Below are positions 8,984 through 18,669 of a stretch of DNA of 64,000 bases, in pieces. Made by a program: the position numbers and the translations under genes. This stretch comes from an uncultured Eubacteriales bacterium. GTDB lineage: Bacteria; Bacillota; Clostridia; Oscillospirales; Acutalibacteraceae. The notes beneath the pieces were generated by a model. It was not told where the DNA came from. It searched no databases and saw nothing but the letters and a program-made list of their open reading frames with translations. The stretch lies in assembly GCA_934486635.1 (NCBI GenBank), contig CAKSPZ010000001.1, forward strand, positions 310,001 to 374,000, read 5' to 3'. Numbering within the stretch: position 1 is the first letter of the stretch; every line of letters starts with the position of its first letter.

Positions 8984-9009
8984 CTTTTGTATTTTAAAGT
9001 AATTTAAAT

Positions 9010-10422
9010 TTAAAGAACGACCATTGCTATAGAAAGAATAATAATGTTAACAACAAAAATTGTGGCAAGGATTTTTAAGGTAAACTTAACCCAACTTGAA
9101 AATTCAATTTTAGAAATAGCAAGACCACCCATTACAACACCACTAGTTGGTGTAATTAAATTTACAAGTCCACAAGCGGCTGTAAAAATCATTATCATAA
9201 CATTAGGGCTTAGATTAAGGCTTTGTGCAAGTGGAGCAAAAATTCCCATAGACCCAGTTGCAAGACCGGATGTTGAAGGAATGAGGAAAGAAAGGCCTAT
9301 ATAAATTATATATGAAATGATAGTAAAAGGAACAGAATGCATGCCATTTAAAGTATTTGCGGCATGTGTTAAAATATATTCATTTAAATTAGTAGCGGTT
9401 AAAATAACATAAATACCTCTTGAAACAGCAATTACTAATGCAACACCAATCATATCGGCAGAGCCGGCTATAAATGAATCTACTATTTCTCTTTCTTTAA
9501 GGCCATAAATTATTCCAGATATAATAGCAATTATTAGAAACCATGCAGCTAATTCTCTAAAATACCAATTACCAAAAGATTCACCGGTTAACCAGGAAGT
9601 CCACGAATCAAAGAACGTAATTCCAAAATTTTCCCAAGGAATTAAACTTATGATCATAATTATAAAGGAAAATGCAAATAAAGATAATACTACTTTTCCA
9701 CGACCACTAAGTTTATCATTTGTATCTTTTTGTTGGGAATTAAAAGCTAAGCTGGCTTCTTCTATTTCTTGGTTTGATAAAATTGATTTTCCTAAATTGT
9801 GATGAACTTTTTTGGCATAAGACATAACAAACCAAATACAAATAGCTGTAGTAGTAATCCAAAGAATAGCTCCTAAGAGGATTATAACGCCTTGATTAGG
9901 TTGAACTCCGGCAGCTTTAGCTGTGTCTACAGCAACAGAAATAGCAAATGGATTTATAGTAGAACCAAGAACACCTGCTCCGGCGCCCAAAAGTATAGTT
10001 GCAGCTCCTACTAAAGGATCGAAACCAGCAGCCATCATGGTTGCGACAATTAGGCTATAAAAAGCAATAGTTTCTTCAGCCATTCCATAAGTTGTTCCAC
10101 CGATTGAGAAAAGAATCATTAATATTGGAATTAGTAATAATTCTTTACCTTTTAATTTTTTTACAACAGTAGCAATTCCTTTATAAAGTACACCGGTTTT
10201 GTTTATAACGCCAAGAAATCCTCCCAAAATTAAGACAAATAGAGATACATCTATTGCATCAACAAAACCAAGTATAGGGGACATTACCACATCAGGAATA
10301 GTTGCTTTCTTTATCATTGGATCTGCAATGATAAGACTTACACATGCTAAAACTAAAATAATAAGTATTAAAATAGTGTAAGCAGAGGGCATTTTAAATT
10401 TGGCTTTTTCTTTACTATTCAT
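9010..10422 (-). CDS. YfcC-family membrane transporter, probable arginine/ornithine antiporter
   Basis: This 470-residue polytopic membrane protein has about twelve hydrophobic segments. It resembles the YfcC group of the C4-dicarboxylate/short-chain carrier superfamily rather than the classical APC-type ArcD. Visible landmarks are the Gly-rich loop around GGTTYGMAEE near residue 108 and LITPTSGVVMGG near residue 425. In many anaerobes such a protein is the last gene of an arc operon and exchanges arginine for ornithine. Here it overlaps the carbamate kinase start by 8 nt, so the two are coupled. The substrate is inferred from the operon. Confidence 0.85.
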   Translation of the reverse strand: MNSKEKAKFKMPSAYTILILIILVLACVSLIIADPMIKKATIPDVVMSPILGFVDAIDVSLFVLILGGFLGVINKTGVLYKGIATVVKKLKGKELLLIPILMILFSIGGTTYGMAEETIAFYSLIVATMMAAGFDPLVGAATILLGAGAGVLGSTINPFAISVAVDTAKAAGVQPNQGVIILLGAILWITTTAICIWFVMSYAKKVHHNLGKSILSNQEIEEASLAFNSQQKDTNDKLSGRGKVVLSLFAFSFIIMIISLIPWENFGITFFDSWTSWLTGESFGNWYFRELAAWFLIIAIISGIIYGLKEREIVDSFIAGSADMIGVALVIAVSRGIYVILTATNLNEYILTHAANTLNGMHSVPFTIISYIIYIGLSFLIPSTSGLATGSMGIFAPLAQSLNLSPNVMIMIFTAACGLVNLITPTSGVVMGGLAISKIEFSSWVKFTLKILATIFVVNIIILSIAMVVL

Positions 10423-11377
10423 TTACATTCACCGCGTTTCTTTTATTATAGATTATAGTTCCGACATTACCGGTTAAGGAATCTTTAGCCTTATCAAGTG
10501 AAGTTACAATCGCAATACTGCTAGGCTTTTTATTTATAAAATCAATACATGCTTCTACTTTTGGTAACATACTTCCTTTAGCGAAATATCCTTCTTTACA
10601 ATACTTTATAGCATCGCTAATGTCAATCCTTGAAATAGATTTTTGATTTTCAGTGTTAAAATCTATATATATTTCATCTACAGCGGTTAAAATTAAGAAG
10701 ATATCAGCATTAATGGAACTTGCTAAAACAGAACTAGATTTATCTTTATCGATTACTGCAGGAACACCAGTTAATAAAGAGCCATTAGAAGTTACAGGAA
10801 TGCCACCGCCTCCAACAGTTATAACAACAGTTCCGTTTTTTAAGAGTGTATTAATGGTATCGATTTCAACTATTTTTAAAGGGTCAGGAGATGGAACTAC
10901 TCTGCGATATCCACGTCCTGAATCTTCAATAAATGTGTAGCCGTTTTCGGCTTTTATTTTTTCAGCTTCTTCTTTGGTATAAAATGGACCAATAGGTTTA
11001 GTAGGGTTTTCAAAAGCAGAATCATTTTCATCAACAATAGTTTGTGTTATTAAAGTGACTACATTTTTTTTAATTTTTCTATTAGCCAATTCGTTAAATA
11101 TAGATTGTTGCAAATGATAACCAATATATCCTTGCGACATTGCACCACATTCTGGGAAAGGAGTAATCGGGATATGAGATTGAGTACAATATTCAGACAT
11201 AGCAAGGTTTATCATACCTACTTGAGGGCCATTACCGTGTCCTACAATAACTTCATGACCTTGTTCTATTAAATCTACAATAGCACTTGCAGTTTTTTTA
11301 ACAAGAATTAATTGTTCCTTAGCGTCTTTACCGAGTGCATTTCCGCCCAAGGCAACTACAATACGTTTTTTATCCAT
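10415..11377 (-). CDS. arcC: carbamate kinase
   Basis: The last step of the arginine deiminase pathway: carbamoyl phosphate plus ADP gives ATP, CO2 and ammonia. The 320-residue protein begins with VALGGNALG and carries HGNGPQVG and VVITVGGGGIPV, the nucleotide and carbamoyl-phosphate binding loops of the family. It starts 14 nt after ornithine carbamoyltransferase and overlaps the transporter gene, consistent with one transcript. Confidence 0.96.
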   Translation of the reverse strand: MDKKRIVVALGGNALGKDAKEQLILVKKTASAIVDLIEQGHEVIVGHGNGPQVGMINLAMSEYCTQSHIPITPFPECGAMSQGYIGYHLQQSIFNELANRKIKKNVVTLITQTIVDENDSAFENPTKPIGPFYTKEEAEKIKAENGYTFIEDSGRGYRRVVPSPDPLKIVEIDTINTLLKNGTVVITVGGGGIPVTSNGSLLTGVPAVIDKDKSSSVLASSINADIFLILTAVDEIYIDFNTENQKSISRIDISDAIKYCKEGYFAKGSMLPKVEACIDFINKKPSSIAIVTSLDKAKDSLTGNVGTIIYNKRNAVNVNE

Positions 11378-11391
11378 AAGTTTACCTCTAA

Positions 11392-12384
11392 TTACATAAG
11401 AGTTGCATACATAACAGCTTTTATTGTATGCATTCGGTTTTCTGCTTCATCAAATACTACAGATTGCTTGGATTCAAATACATCATTTGTTACTTCCATT
11501 TCATTTACATTAAATTTTTTACTAATATCTTCTCCGATAGTAGTATTAGTATCATGGAATGAAGGTAGACAATGCATAAATATAGCTTCTTTGTTTGCTA
11601 GGCTCATTATATTTTTGTTTACTTGATATGGTTTTAATAATTTTATTCGTTTTTCCCACATTTCGTCTGGTTCTCCCATAGATAACCATATATCAGTATA
11701 AATGACATTGGCATTTTTAGCACCTTCATTTACATCTTCAGTTAAAGTAATTGTACAATGATTTTCCTTAGCAATATTTTTGCAAGTGTTTACTAAATTT
11801 TCATCAGGGAAAAGTTCTTTTGGGGCACAAGCTGTGAAATTTAATCCCATTTTTGCACAAGCCACCATAAGAGAATTACCCATATTATTTCTAGCGTCAC
11901 CGAAATAAGTGAAGTTAATCCCTTTTAAATAGCCAAATTTTTCTTCAATAGTAAGAAGATCGGCGAGCATTTGAGTTGGGTGAAATTCATCGGTTAATCC
12001 ATTCCATACAGGGACTCCTGAATATTTAGCAATTTCTTCAACTATTTTTTGAGAAAATCCACGATACTCAATACCATCATATAATCTGCCTAAAACTCTT
12101 GCTGTGTCAGCAATACTCTCTTTTTTACCCATTTGAGAACTTCCAGGATCAAGGTAGGTAACACCCATTCCAAGATCATATCCAGCAACTTCAAAAGAAC
12201 ACCTGGTTCTGGTTGAGGTTTTTTCAAATAAAAGAACAATATTTTTTCCTTTTAAATATTCATGTGGGGTACCGGATAATTTTAAATTTTTAAATTGTTT
12301 TGATAGATTTAAAAGATATCTTATTTCAGATGATGAAAAGTCAAGTAGTTTTAAAAAGCTTTTACCTTTTAGATTTACAGGCAT
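11392..12384 (-). CDS. arcB: ornithine carbamoyltransferase, catabolic context
   Basis: It splits citrulline with phosphate into ornithine and carbamoyl phosphate in this context. The carbamoyl-phosphate loop STRTR is near residue 57, HPTQ near 133, and HCLPSFHD near 273. The length of 330 is standard. A catabolic role follows from its position between arginine deiminase and carbamate kinase. The sequence alone does not separate catabolic from biosynthetic enzymes. Confidence 0.96.
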   Translation of the reverse strand: MPVNLKGKSFLKLLDFSSSEIRYLLNLSKQFKNLKLSGTPHEYLKGKNIVLLFEKTSTRTRCSFEVAGYDLGMGVTYLDPGSSQMGKKESIADTARVLGRLYDGIEYRGFSQKIVEEIAKYSGVPVWNGLTDEFHPTQMLADLLTIEEKFGYLKGINFTYFGDARNNMGNSLMVACAKMGLNFTACAPKELFPDENLVNTCKNIAKENHCTITLTEDVNEGAKNANVIYTDIWLSMGEPDEMWEKRIKLLKPYQVNKNIMSLANKEAIFMHCLPSFHDTNTTIGEDISKKFNVNEMEVTNDVFESKQSVVFDEAENRMHTIKAVMYATLM

Positions 12385-12417
12385 ATTTTTACACTCCTTA
12401 TAATAATTTTTGTACGA

Positions 12418-13647
12418 TTAAATATTTTCACGATACATAGGCATAGACATACATCTAGGGCCTCCGCGACCTCTGGAAAGTTCAGAACTTGGTATTTCTA
12501 ATACAGTAAGACCATTTTCTTTTAAAATAGAATTTGTAACATCATTTCTTTGATAAACAATAACTTTTCCAGGACTAATGCATAAAGTATTAGAACCGTC
12601 ATTCCATTGTTCACGTTCACCGACTATGCGGTCTTTACCACCACAAGGAATTAAATGTATTTTATCTTTTTGCAATGCATTTGACAAGATATTTTCAAGC
12701 TTTTCATCTATCTCTTCTATTTTCAATTCGTCAGCAGAGTTACCTTTAGTAATTTTATATACTTGAAGAACATCAACTAAACCATTGTGAACAGTAAATT
12801 TATCATAATCAACTTGAGTAAATACTGTGTCTAAATGCATCATAGCGCGATTGTTAGGAATATTAAAAGCTAAAATTTCATTTATAGTAGAATTTTCGTT
12901 ATTAAATATATTTTTAGCAATAATTTCAATAGCTTCTGGCTGGGTTCTTTGAGAAATACCAATAGCTAAAATTTTAGAATTAAGGTTTAAAATATCTCCA
13001 CCTTCAATGTAAAAAGGTTCATATCTACTATAATAAATATCTACTTTATTTTTAAATTGAGGATGATATCTAAAGATATATTCTCCATATATGGTTTCAC
13101 GTCTTCTGGTTAAATAATGCATTCTATTGATACTAACACCATTCCCGATACAAGCAAATGCATCTCTTGTGAAATATAAATTCGGCATGGGGTTACAAAC
13201 AAATGCGGATTGTTTAGATAAAAAGTCAACTAAAGACTTGTTTTCAGTAGTTTTATTTACAAGTTCATTACGATTAACTCCTTGCATAGTTTTTAGCACT
13301 AATTCTTTTGGATCTTCATATTTGTTAAAAAAATCAAACAGCAAGTCTTGATATTTTTGAGAATAAATACCGGATTCTCTAATGAATTGTTTTAAAAACA
13401 TTTCACGAATATTAGAATCTTTTAATGTTTCAGCAACTAAGTCTTCAAGATAAATGACTTGAGTACCGTTTTCTTCTAATAACTTTGCAAATTCATTGTG
13501 TTCTTCTACAGCAATTTTTAAATAAGGAATATCATCAAACAATAATTCTTCTAAAGTATCTGGAGTTAAATTTAAAAGCTCAGCTCCAGGTTTATGCAAA
13601 AGGACCTTTTTTAAAGGTCCAATTTCGCTTTTTACATTTATAACCAA
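12418..13647 (-). CDS. arcA: arginine deiminase
   Basis: It hydrolyses arginine to citrulline and ammonia. The catalytic cysteine is Cys399 in GGPRCMSMP near the C-terminus. The His-Asp pair is visible in MMHLDTVFT, and NPMPNLYFTRD is the usual substrate-binding segment. The start is not clear-cut: a GTG at 13659 lies inside the AAAGGTG ribosome site, so the in-frame TTG at 13647, eleven bases after it, is preferred. That gives 409 residues and the usual Asn-Val-x-Ser-Glu-Ile-Gly beginning. Confidence 0.95.
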   Translation of the reverse strand: MVINVKSEIGPLKKVLLHKPGAELLNLTPDTLEELLFDDIPYLKIAVEEHNEFAKLLEENGTQVIYLEDLVAETLKDSNIREMFLKQFIRESGIYSQKYQDLLFDFFNKYEDPKELVLKTMQGVNRNELVNKTTENKSLVDFLSKQSAFVCNPMPNLYFTRDAFACIGNGVSINRMHYLTRRRETIYGEYIFRYHPQFKNKVDIYYSRYEPFYIEGGDILNLNSKILAIGISQRTQPEAIEIIAKNIFNNENSTINEILAFNIPNNRAMMHLDTVFTQVDYDKFTVHNGLVDVLQVYKITKGNSADELKIEEIDEKLENILSNALQKDKIHLIPCGGKDRIVGEREQWNDGSNTLCISPGKVIVYQRNDVTNSILKENGLTVLEIPSSELSRGRGGPRCMSMPMYRENI

Positions 13648-13733
13648 AATAAACAACACCTTTCTTAAAATAATGTATATTTAATTTTAGTATAAACAAA
13701 TAATCTAACATTATGTTTTTTTAATATTAATAG

Positions 13734-14807
13734 TTATACATATTCGTTAAGAGGCAAAACCTTATATTTATTAGTAATCATTTTATCAGTAGTTATATAT
13801 CCGGGTACAGCTTTTATAAGTTCAGGAATTCTATTGACTACAGTGGCACAAGTTAGTTCTACAGTACAAGGCCTATTAATGGTTACTTGAGTTTTGGGTT
13901 CACCTATAATGGTCCAATCATTTTTATCAAATTCATCCTTAGCGTAAACTTTTCCAATGCATTCACTTTCTATGGTTATTCCTTCATGTGTTTCAGTTAC
14001 TACAATAGCTGACATACCGGTGGCATTTCCAGCGGGAATATTCATTTTTAGTGTATCTGAATAAATATCTTCATTGTGAGTGCAAGGAATACATTTTTGA
14101 ATTTGACTTTTAACATTTAGACCAAGGCGCTCACAAAGCCAACCATTAACGTTCCACATATATGAAGGTGAAAATTTACCATCATTTATTAATGCATTAC
14201 GTTCTTCCGGAGAAATATTGTCACTGGCAGCAATTTTCTTATTAAATGTGTCTAAGTCCATTCCGGCGCCATGTACTTTAGCTAAAGCTATACCATAATC
14301 TTCAACGTTATAACTTGAAGAACCTTTTATTTTAGTAATTTTATGAGTAGCTCCGGCAATAGTAGCTATTAAATTTCCCCAAAAAACATCTTGATATCCA
14401 GAGCCACATAAGGTGCAATTATTTTCTTTTGCTATTATATCGAGTTCATTGGTGAGTTTTGGAGAAGAATTCCATGGATAAAAGGCTTCTTCACAAGTAC
14501 TAATAGCATTTATACCGTTTTTAGCACAAATCATAAATATATCATCTACGTCGTTCATAAGACTACAAGTTGTAATAATACAGACATCAGGTTTAACTGC
14601 AGACAAGATTTTTTCAGCATTTTTAGAATCCTTTATAGTAATGTTATAGTTTTCATTACCTATTATTTCTCCAATATCTTTTCCTATTATATTAGGATCT
14701 GAATCAAAGGCAGCGACTACTTGTGCACCTTTTTCATAAATATATCTCATAATATACTTTGACATTTTACCACACCCATATTGGGCAACAGTTATTTTCT
14801 TATTCAT
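13734..14807 (-). CDS. NAD(P)-dependent amino-acid dehydrogenase, 2,4-diaminopentanoate dehydrogenase-like
   Basis: The 357-residue protein has an N-terminal Rossmann fold (VAQYGCGKMSKYIMR) of the dihydrodipicolinate-reductase type, followed by a mixed catalytic domain. This is the layout of 2,4-diaminopentanoate dehydrogenase, which oxidises an intermediate of the ornithine fermentation pathway. Its place directly before arcA would let ornithine made by the deiminase pathway be fermented further. The ornithine mutase and thiolase genes of that pathway are not in the window, so the substrate is inferred. GGAGG precedes the ATG, and the gap to the DUF308 gene is 18 nt. Confidence 0.72.
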   Translation of the reverse strand: MNKKITVAQYGCGKMSKYIMRYIYEKGAQVVAAFDSDPNIIGKDIGEIIGNENYNITIKDSKNAEKILSAVKPDVCIITTCSLMNDVDDIFMICAKNGINAISTCEEAFYPWNSSPKLTNELDIIAKENNCTLCGSGYQDVFWGNLIATIAGATHKITKIKGSSSYNVEDYGIALAKVHGAGMDLDTFNKKIAASDNISPEERNALINDGKFSPSYMWNVNGWLCERLGLNVKSQIQKCIPCTHNEDIYSDTLKMNIPAGNATGMSAIVVTETHEGITIESECIGKVYAKDEFDKNDWTIIGEPKTQVTINRPCTVELTCATVVNRIPELIKAVPGYITTDKMITNKYKVLPLNEYV

Positions 14808-14825
14808 ATTATTGCCTCCAAACTT

Positions 14826-15365
14826 TTATGAAAGTTTATCAAACTTGTTAGCAAAATGAAAAGCTGTAATAGTTGAAATACCTGCAATAATCAAATAAAC
14901 ACCAATTACTATAGAAATTGCAAAAGCAGATATTATAGGTTTTATCCACATGGCGATACCTAGAATTACACAAAGTATACCAACTATAGTCATTATATAC
15001 CAATTTTTTTCACCTATTTTTTTTACGTCAATTGAATTACATATTTTAAAAATACCAAAGATAACAATCCAAATACTAAAAAATATAGGAAGAAACATGG
15101 CTAAATAAGATGACATGTTAGTAAATAATAATAGAATACCAAATATAGTACTTAATATACCATCAAAGAGTAACCAACCGGAGCCAGGAAATTCACGTTC
15201 AACGAAGTAATGGCTGAAAGCAGTAATACCACTAAATAAAATTACAAATCCGATAATGAATGAAAGTGAAAGTAAAGTTACAGCTGGTTTAAATAAACAA
15301 TAAATACCCAGTAAAATTAAAATAATACCAGAAAGAACCCATAAGACTTTGACAAATGTTTTCAT
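14826..15365 (-). CDS. HdeD/DUF308-family membrane protein
   Basis: The protein of about 179 residues has six evenly spaced hydrophobic segments. Repeated Gly-rich turns (SGIILILLGI, GILSTIFGILL, VGILCVILGIA) are typical of the DUF308 family related to HdeD, which is linked to acid stress in enterics. The start is placed at 15365 because AAAAGGAG lies eight bases upstream. It is the first gene after a strong promoter. The arginine genes follow at short distances, so a shared acid or ammonia-related role is possible (inference). Confidence 0.8.
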   Translation of the reverse strand: MKTFVKVLWVLSGIILILLGIYCLFKPAVTLLSLSFIIGFVILFSGITAFSHYFVEREFPGSGWLLFDGILSTIFGILLLFTNMSSYLAMFLPIFFSIWIVIFGIFKICNSIDVKKIGEKNWYIMTIVGILCVILGIAMWIKPIISAFAISIVIGVYLIIAGISTITAFHFANKFDKLS

Positions 15366-15390
15366 AAAAAACACACTCCTTTTAATTTTT

Positions 15391-15420
15391 ATTAGACTAA
15401 AAATATACAACAAGTCTAAT
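15391..15420. promoter_or_regulatory. inverted repeat at the transcription start of the DUF308-arc operon
   Basis: ATTAGACT and AGTCTAAT form a perfect 8-bp inverted repeat with a 14-base gap. It begins at the position predicted for +1 of the promoter at 15428-15456. It could be an operator or a 5' mRNA stem-loop. Confidence 0.5.
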
Positions 15421-15427
15421 TGGCTAT

Positions 15428-15456
15428 ATTATACAATACCCATAGACAAAAATCAA
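15428..15456 (-). promoter_or_regulatory. sigma-A promoter of the DUF308-dehydrogenase-arcABC-antiporter operon
   Basis: On the minus strand TTGATT and a perfect TATAAT are 17 bases apart. No comparably good promoter was found in the 86-nt gap before arcA, so this may serve all six genes. Confidence 0.7.
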
Positions 15457-15487
15457 TACTTTTGTTAAATATGCTGCTGAACTCGTA

Positions 15488-15516
15488 TTGACTTTTATTA
15501 ATCTATATGATAAACT
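15488..15516 (+). promoter_or_regulatory. sigma-A promoter of the nfeD-stomatin pair
   Basis: TTGACT at 15488-15493 and TAAACT at 15511-15516 are 17 bases apart, 27 nt before the nfeD start codon. Confidence 0.65.
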
Positions 15517-15542
15517 TAATGAAAAAGGGGGCATAATAATAT

Positions 15543-15983
15543 ATGATGACTTATGTGTGGTTGGTGTCAGCAGTAATACTATTTTTAATTGAAGCAATGA
15601 CGGCACAATTAGTATCAATTTGGTTTTTTATTGGAGCAATTGGTGCATTTATTACTAGTATATTTACAGATTCAATTATTGCACAGATTCTAGTATTTAT
15701 TATATTATCTATATTAGTGTTTATTATTTTAAGACCCCTTTTAAAAAAATTAATTTCATTTAAAAAAGAAGATACAAATTTAGGAAGATATATTGGAAAA
15801 AAAGCATTTGTTTTAAAGGAAATTAATAATGATTTAGGAACAGGTCAAATAAATGTAAATGGTTCTTTGTGGGGAGCTAGGTCTATTGATAATTCAATTA
15901 TAAAAGAAGGAGAAGTGGTAAAAGTCGAATCTATAAATGGGGTAAAACTTAATGTAAGTTTAATAAAAAATGGAGATGAATGA
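15543..15983 (+). CDS. NfeD-like membrane protein
   Basis: The 146-residue protein has three N-terminal hydrophobic segments (residues 3-62) and a soluble C-terminal OB-fold with the NfeD pattern Gly-x-Ile-x-Val-Asn-Gly-x-Leu-Trp. NfeD proteins partner with stomatin-type SPFH proteins at the membrane, and the next gene is exactly such a partner. A GGGGG-containing ribosome site precedes tandem ATG codons at 15543 and 15546. Confidence 0.85.
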   Translation: MMTYVWLVSAVILFLIEAMTAQLVSIWFFIGAIGAFITSIFTDSIIAQILVFIILSILVFIILRPLLKKLISFKKEDTNLGRYIGKKAFVLKEINNDLGTGQINVNGSLWGARSIDNSIIKEGEVVKVESINGVKLNVSLIKNGDE

Positions 15984-15984
15984 A

Positions 15985-16896
15985 ATGAATGTTATGCTTG
16001 TATTTTTAGCAATTATAGTTTTTCTTATAATTTTAATTATTGTTGCGAATATTAAAGTTGTTCCACAAGCTCATGCTTATGTTATGGAACGTTTAGGTGC
16101 TTACTATTCTACTTGGGGAACAGGTCTTCATGTTAAAATTCCTTTTATTGATAAAATATCAAAGAAAGTTTCTTTAAAAGAGCAAGTAGTAGATTTTCCA
16201 CCACAGCCGGTTATAACTAAGGACAATGTTACTATGCAAATAGATACAGTTGTTTATTTTCAAATTACAGATCCAAAACTTTATGCTTATGGTGTAGAAA
16301 GGCCAATATCTGCAATAGAAAATCTTACAGCTACTACTCTTAGAAATATTATTGGAGATTTAGAGCTTGATCATACATTGACATCTCGTGATGTAATAAA
16401 TACTAAAATACGTGTTATTTTGGATGAAGCTACAGATGCATGGGGTATAAAGGTAAATAGGGTTGAGTTAAAAAATATTTTACCGCCTCGTGAAATTCAA
16501 GATGCAATGGAAAAACAGATGAAAGCAGAAAGAGAAAGAAGAGCGAAAATTCTTGATGCAGAAGGAGAAAAAAGAAGTGAAATTTTAAAAGCAGAAGGTC
16601 ATAAGGAATCAGCTATTTTAAAAGCTGATGCTATTAAAGAAACAAAAATTAGAGAAGCACAAGGTGAAGCGGAAGCTATATTATCAGTTCAAAAGGCGTA
16701 CGCAGATAGTTTAAAAATGCTAAATGAAGCTAATCCTTCTGATAAAGTCATTAAAATAAAAAGTTTAGAAGCTTTTGCGAAGGTTGCTGATGGAAAAGCT
16801 ACAAAAATTATTATTCCTTCAGAAATTCAATCCCTAGCAGGTCTTGCAACTTCAGTAAAAGAGTTTGTATCGGATAAAAACATAGAAAAAAATTAA
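15985..16896 (+). CDS. SPFH/stomatin-like (slipin, QmcA-type) membrane protein
   Basis: An N-terminal membrane helix is followed by a band-7 (SPFH) domain with the typical run from VPQAHAYVMERLG to the KQMKAERERRAKILDAEGE coiled coil. These proteins form large membrane-associated cages or rafts. An in-frame ATG at 15970 exists, but GGAG at 15972-15975 points to the ATG at 15985, giving 303 residues. It overlaps or abuts nfeD, supporting a two-protein complex. Confidence 0.9.
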   Translation: MNVMLVFLAIIVFLIILIIVANIKVVPQAHAYVMERLGAYYSTWGTGLHVKIPFIDKISKKVSLKEQVVDFPPQPVITKDNVTMQIDTVVYFQITDPKLYAYGVERPISAIENLTATTLRNIIGDLELDHTLTSRDVINTKIRVILDEATDAWGIKVNRVELKNILPPREIQDAMEKQMKAERERRAKILDAEGEKRSEILKAEGHKESAILKADAIKETKIREAQGEAEAILSVQKAYADSLKMLNEANPSDKVIKIKSLEAFAKVADGKATKIIIPSEIQSLAGLATSVKEFVSDKNIEKN

Positions 16897-16909
16897 TTAT
16901 TTTTATAAG

Positions 16910-16948
16910 GGAAGCCCGCGGTAAAATGTTGTTTTACCGCGGGCTTCC
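16910..16948. terminator. strong hairpin between convergent genes
   Basis: A perfect 17-bp stem with a five-base loop sits 13 nt after the stomatin stop and 45 nt from the end of fabG. T-runs are modest on either side, but its strength and place suggest a two-way terminator. Confidence 0.75.
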
Positions 16949-16993
16949 TACATTTATAAAAAAGACTATTTTTTTATAAATACATTTTAAATT

Positions 16994-17731
16994 TTATATA
17001 CAAAGCCCACCATCAATTTTAATAACTTCTCCGGTTATATAGTTGGAGCAATCACTTGATAAAAAAGCTGCAACGTTAGCAATATCATCAGGAGAAGCGA
17101 GTCGTTTCATAGGAATGGTATTTTTTATACTATCTTTAATATCTTGGGTCATATCTGTTTCAACAAAACCTGGTGCAATTATATTACAAGTAATATTTCT
17201 AGAAGCTAATTCTTTAGCTAGAGACTTTGAAAAGCCAATAATTCCGGCTTTTGATGCGGAATAAATGGATTGACCGGCGATTCCACTAATACCAGCGACA
17301 GAAGCAATATTAATGATTTTTCCAGAATGCTTTTTGACGAATATAGGATATATATTTTTACACATATTAAAAGTACCTTTAAGGTTAGTATTTATAATTG
17401 AATCAAATTCATCTGTGGACAAAGAAAAAGTTAATGCATTTTTTCCGGTTACACCAGCGTTATTAATTAGTATATCAATCGTTCCGAATTCATTCATAAC
17501 TGAATCAATCAAGTTTTTGGTATCTTCAAAGTTAGAAACATCGCAATAAAATGCTTTAGTTTTTGGGGTAAATAATTTAATCTCATTACATACACTTAAA
17601 GCTTTTTCTCTATTACCTAAGTAAGTTAAAGCAATATTAGCACCATTTTGTGCTAATTTAGTGGCGATTGCTTTCCCGATACCTCTGGATCCACCGGTTA
17701 TTAAAACTACTTTATTTTTTAAGTTATACAT
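16994..17731 (-). CDS. fabG: 3-oxoacyl-[acyl-carrier-protein] reductase
   Basis: A short-chain dehydrogenase that reduces 3-oxoacyl-ACP with NADPH. The cofactor loop TGGSRGIG is at residues 12-19, NNAG at 90-93, and the catalytic Ser144, Tyr157 and Lys161 are all present. The 245-residue length is standard. It is the last gene of the accD-accA-fabD-fabG unit, 8 nt after fabD. The same fold serves polyketide pathways, so the final product cannot be told from this gene alone. Confidence 0.93.
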   Translation of the reverse strand: MYNLKNKVVLITGGSRGIGKAIATKLAQNGANIALTYLGNREKALSVCNEIKLFTPKTKAFYCDVSNFEDTKNLIDSVMNEFGTIDILINNAGVTGKNALTFSLSTDEFDSIINTNLKGTFNMCKNIYPIFVKKHSGKIINIASVAGISGIAGQSIYSASKAGIIGFSKSLAKELASRNITCNIIAPGFVETDMTQDIKDSIKNTIPMKRLASPDDIANVAAFLSSDCSNYITGEVIKIDGGLCI

Positions 17732-17739
17732 ATTTTTAT

Positions 17740-18651
17740 TTATCTTAATGCGTCGATTGTGGCATTAAGACTCTCCTTATCTTCAATATTTAGGATTTTT
17801 TTAGAATTATCGATTTTTGTAATTAATTTGCTGAGAGTTGTGCCTATCCCAAGCTCAACAAACGTATCTGTACCGTCTTTTATCATATTTTCAATAGTTT
17901 TTTGCCATAATACTGGGTGGTTTATTTGTTGTGAAAGTAGGTCAATAAAATTAGTATCATATAATGATGCAGTTAGGTTTGAATAGATAGGTATATTAGG
18001 AGAACAAAACGTTAAATTGGAAAGGTATGTTTTCATTTTATTGCTTGCACTGTCCATAAAAGGAGAATGGAATGCACCACTAACAGGTAGTTTAATCACA
18101 ATACCACCTATGGTCTTAATTTCATTCGAGAAGTCAGAAACAAGGGATTCTTTTATGGAGACAACAGTTTGTCCGGGACAATTATAATTAGCAGGATATG
18201 CACATGAAAATTTTTTGCAAATTTTTTTAATATCATCATTATTTGTTTTTAAAATTGCTAACATGGTTCCTTTATTGTTAATTTCAGCTTCATGCATAGC
18301 TTGTGCACGTTTACATACGAGTTTAAATGTTTCTTCAAATGTTAAGATTGTAGAATAACAAATAGCATTTAATTCGCCCAAAGAAAATCCGGCAACAAAA
18401 TTAGGAATAATATTATTTTCTGTGGCTACAATAGATGCTGCGGCATTCGCACAAAATAAACATGGCTGAGTATTTATTGTTTGATTCAGTTCTTCTTGAG
18501 TTCCACAAAAGCATTGTTTTGAGGTGTTTGGACGAATAGAATCTGCTATTTTAAACATTTTTTTTACATTAATTGATGAATCAAAAAAATCTTTTGCCAT
18601 GCCAACTTTTTGAGCTCCTTGACCAGAAAAAACAAAAGCAATTTTTTTCAT
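17740..18651 (-). CDS. fabD: malonyl-CoA:ACP acyltransferase
   Basis: It moves the malonyl group from CoA to the carrier protein. GQGAQ near the start, the nucleophile Ser90 in GFSLG and His195 in GAFHSPFM are the hallmark residues. The length of 303 fits. AGGAGAACC precedes the ATG. It lies between accA and fabG, so substrate supply and loading are encoded together. Confidence 0.93.
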   Translation of the reverse strand: MKKIAFVFSGQGAQKVGMAKDFFDSSINVKKMFKIADSIRPNTSKQCFCGTQEELNQTINTQPCLFCANAAASIVATENNIIPNFVAGFSLGELNAICYSTILTFEETFKLVCKRAQAMHEAEINNKGTMLAILKTNNDDIKKICKKFSCAYPANYNCPGQTVVSIKESLVSDFSNEIKTIGGIVIKLPVSGAFHSPFMDSASNKMKTYLSNLTFCSPNIPIYSNLTASLYDTNFIDLLSQQINHPVLWQKTIENMIKDGTDTFVELGIGTTLSKLITKIDNSKKILNIEDKESLNATIDALR

Positions 18652-18669
18652 AGGTTCTCCTTTCTTATT

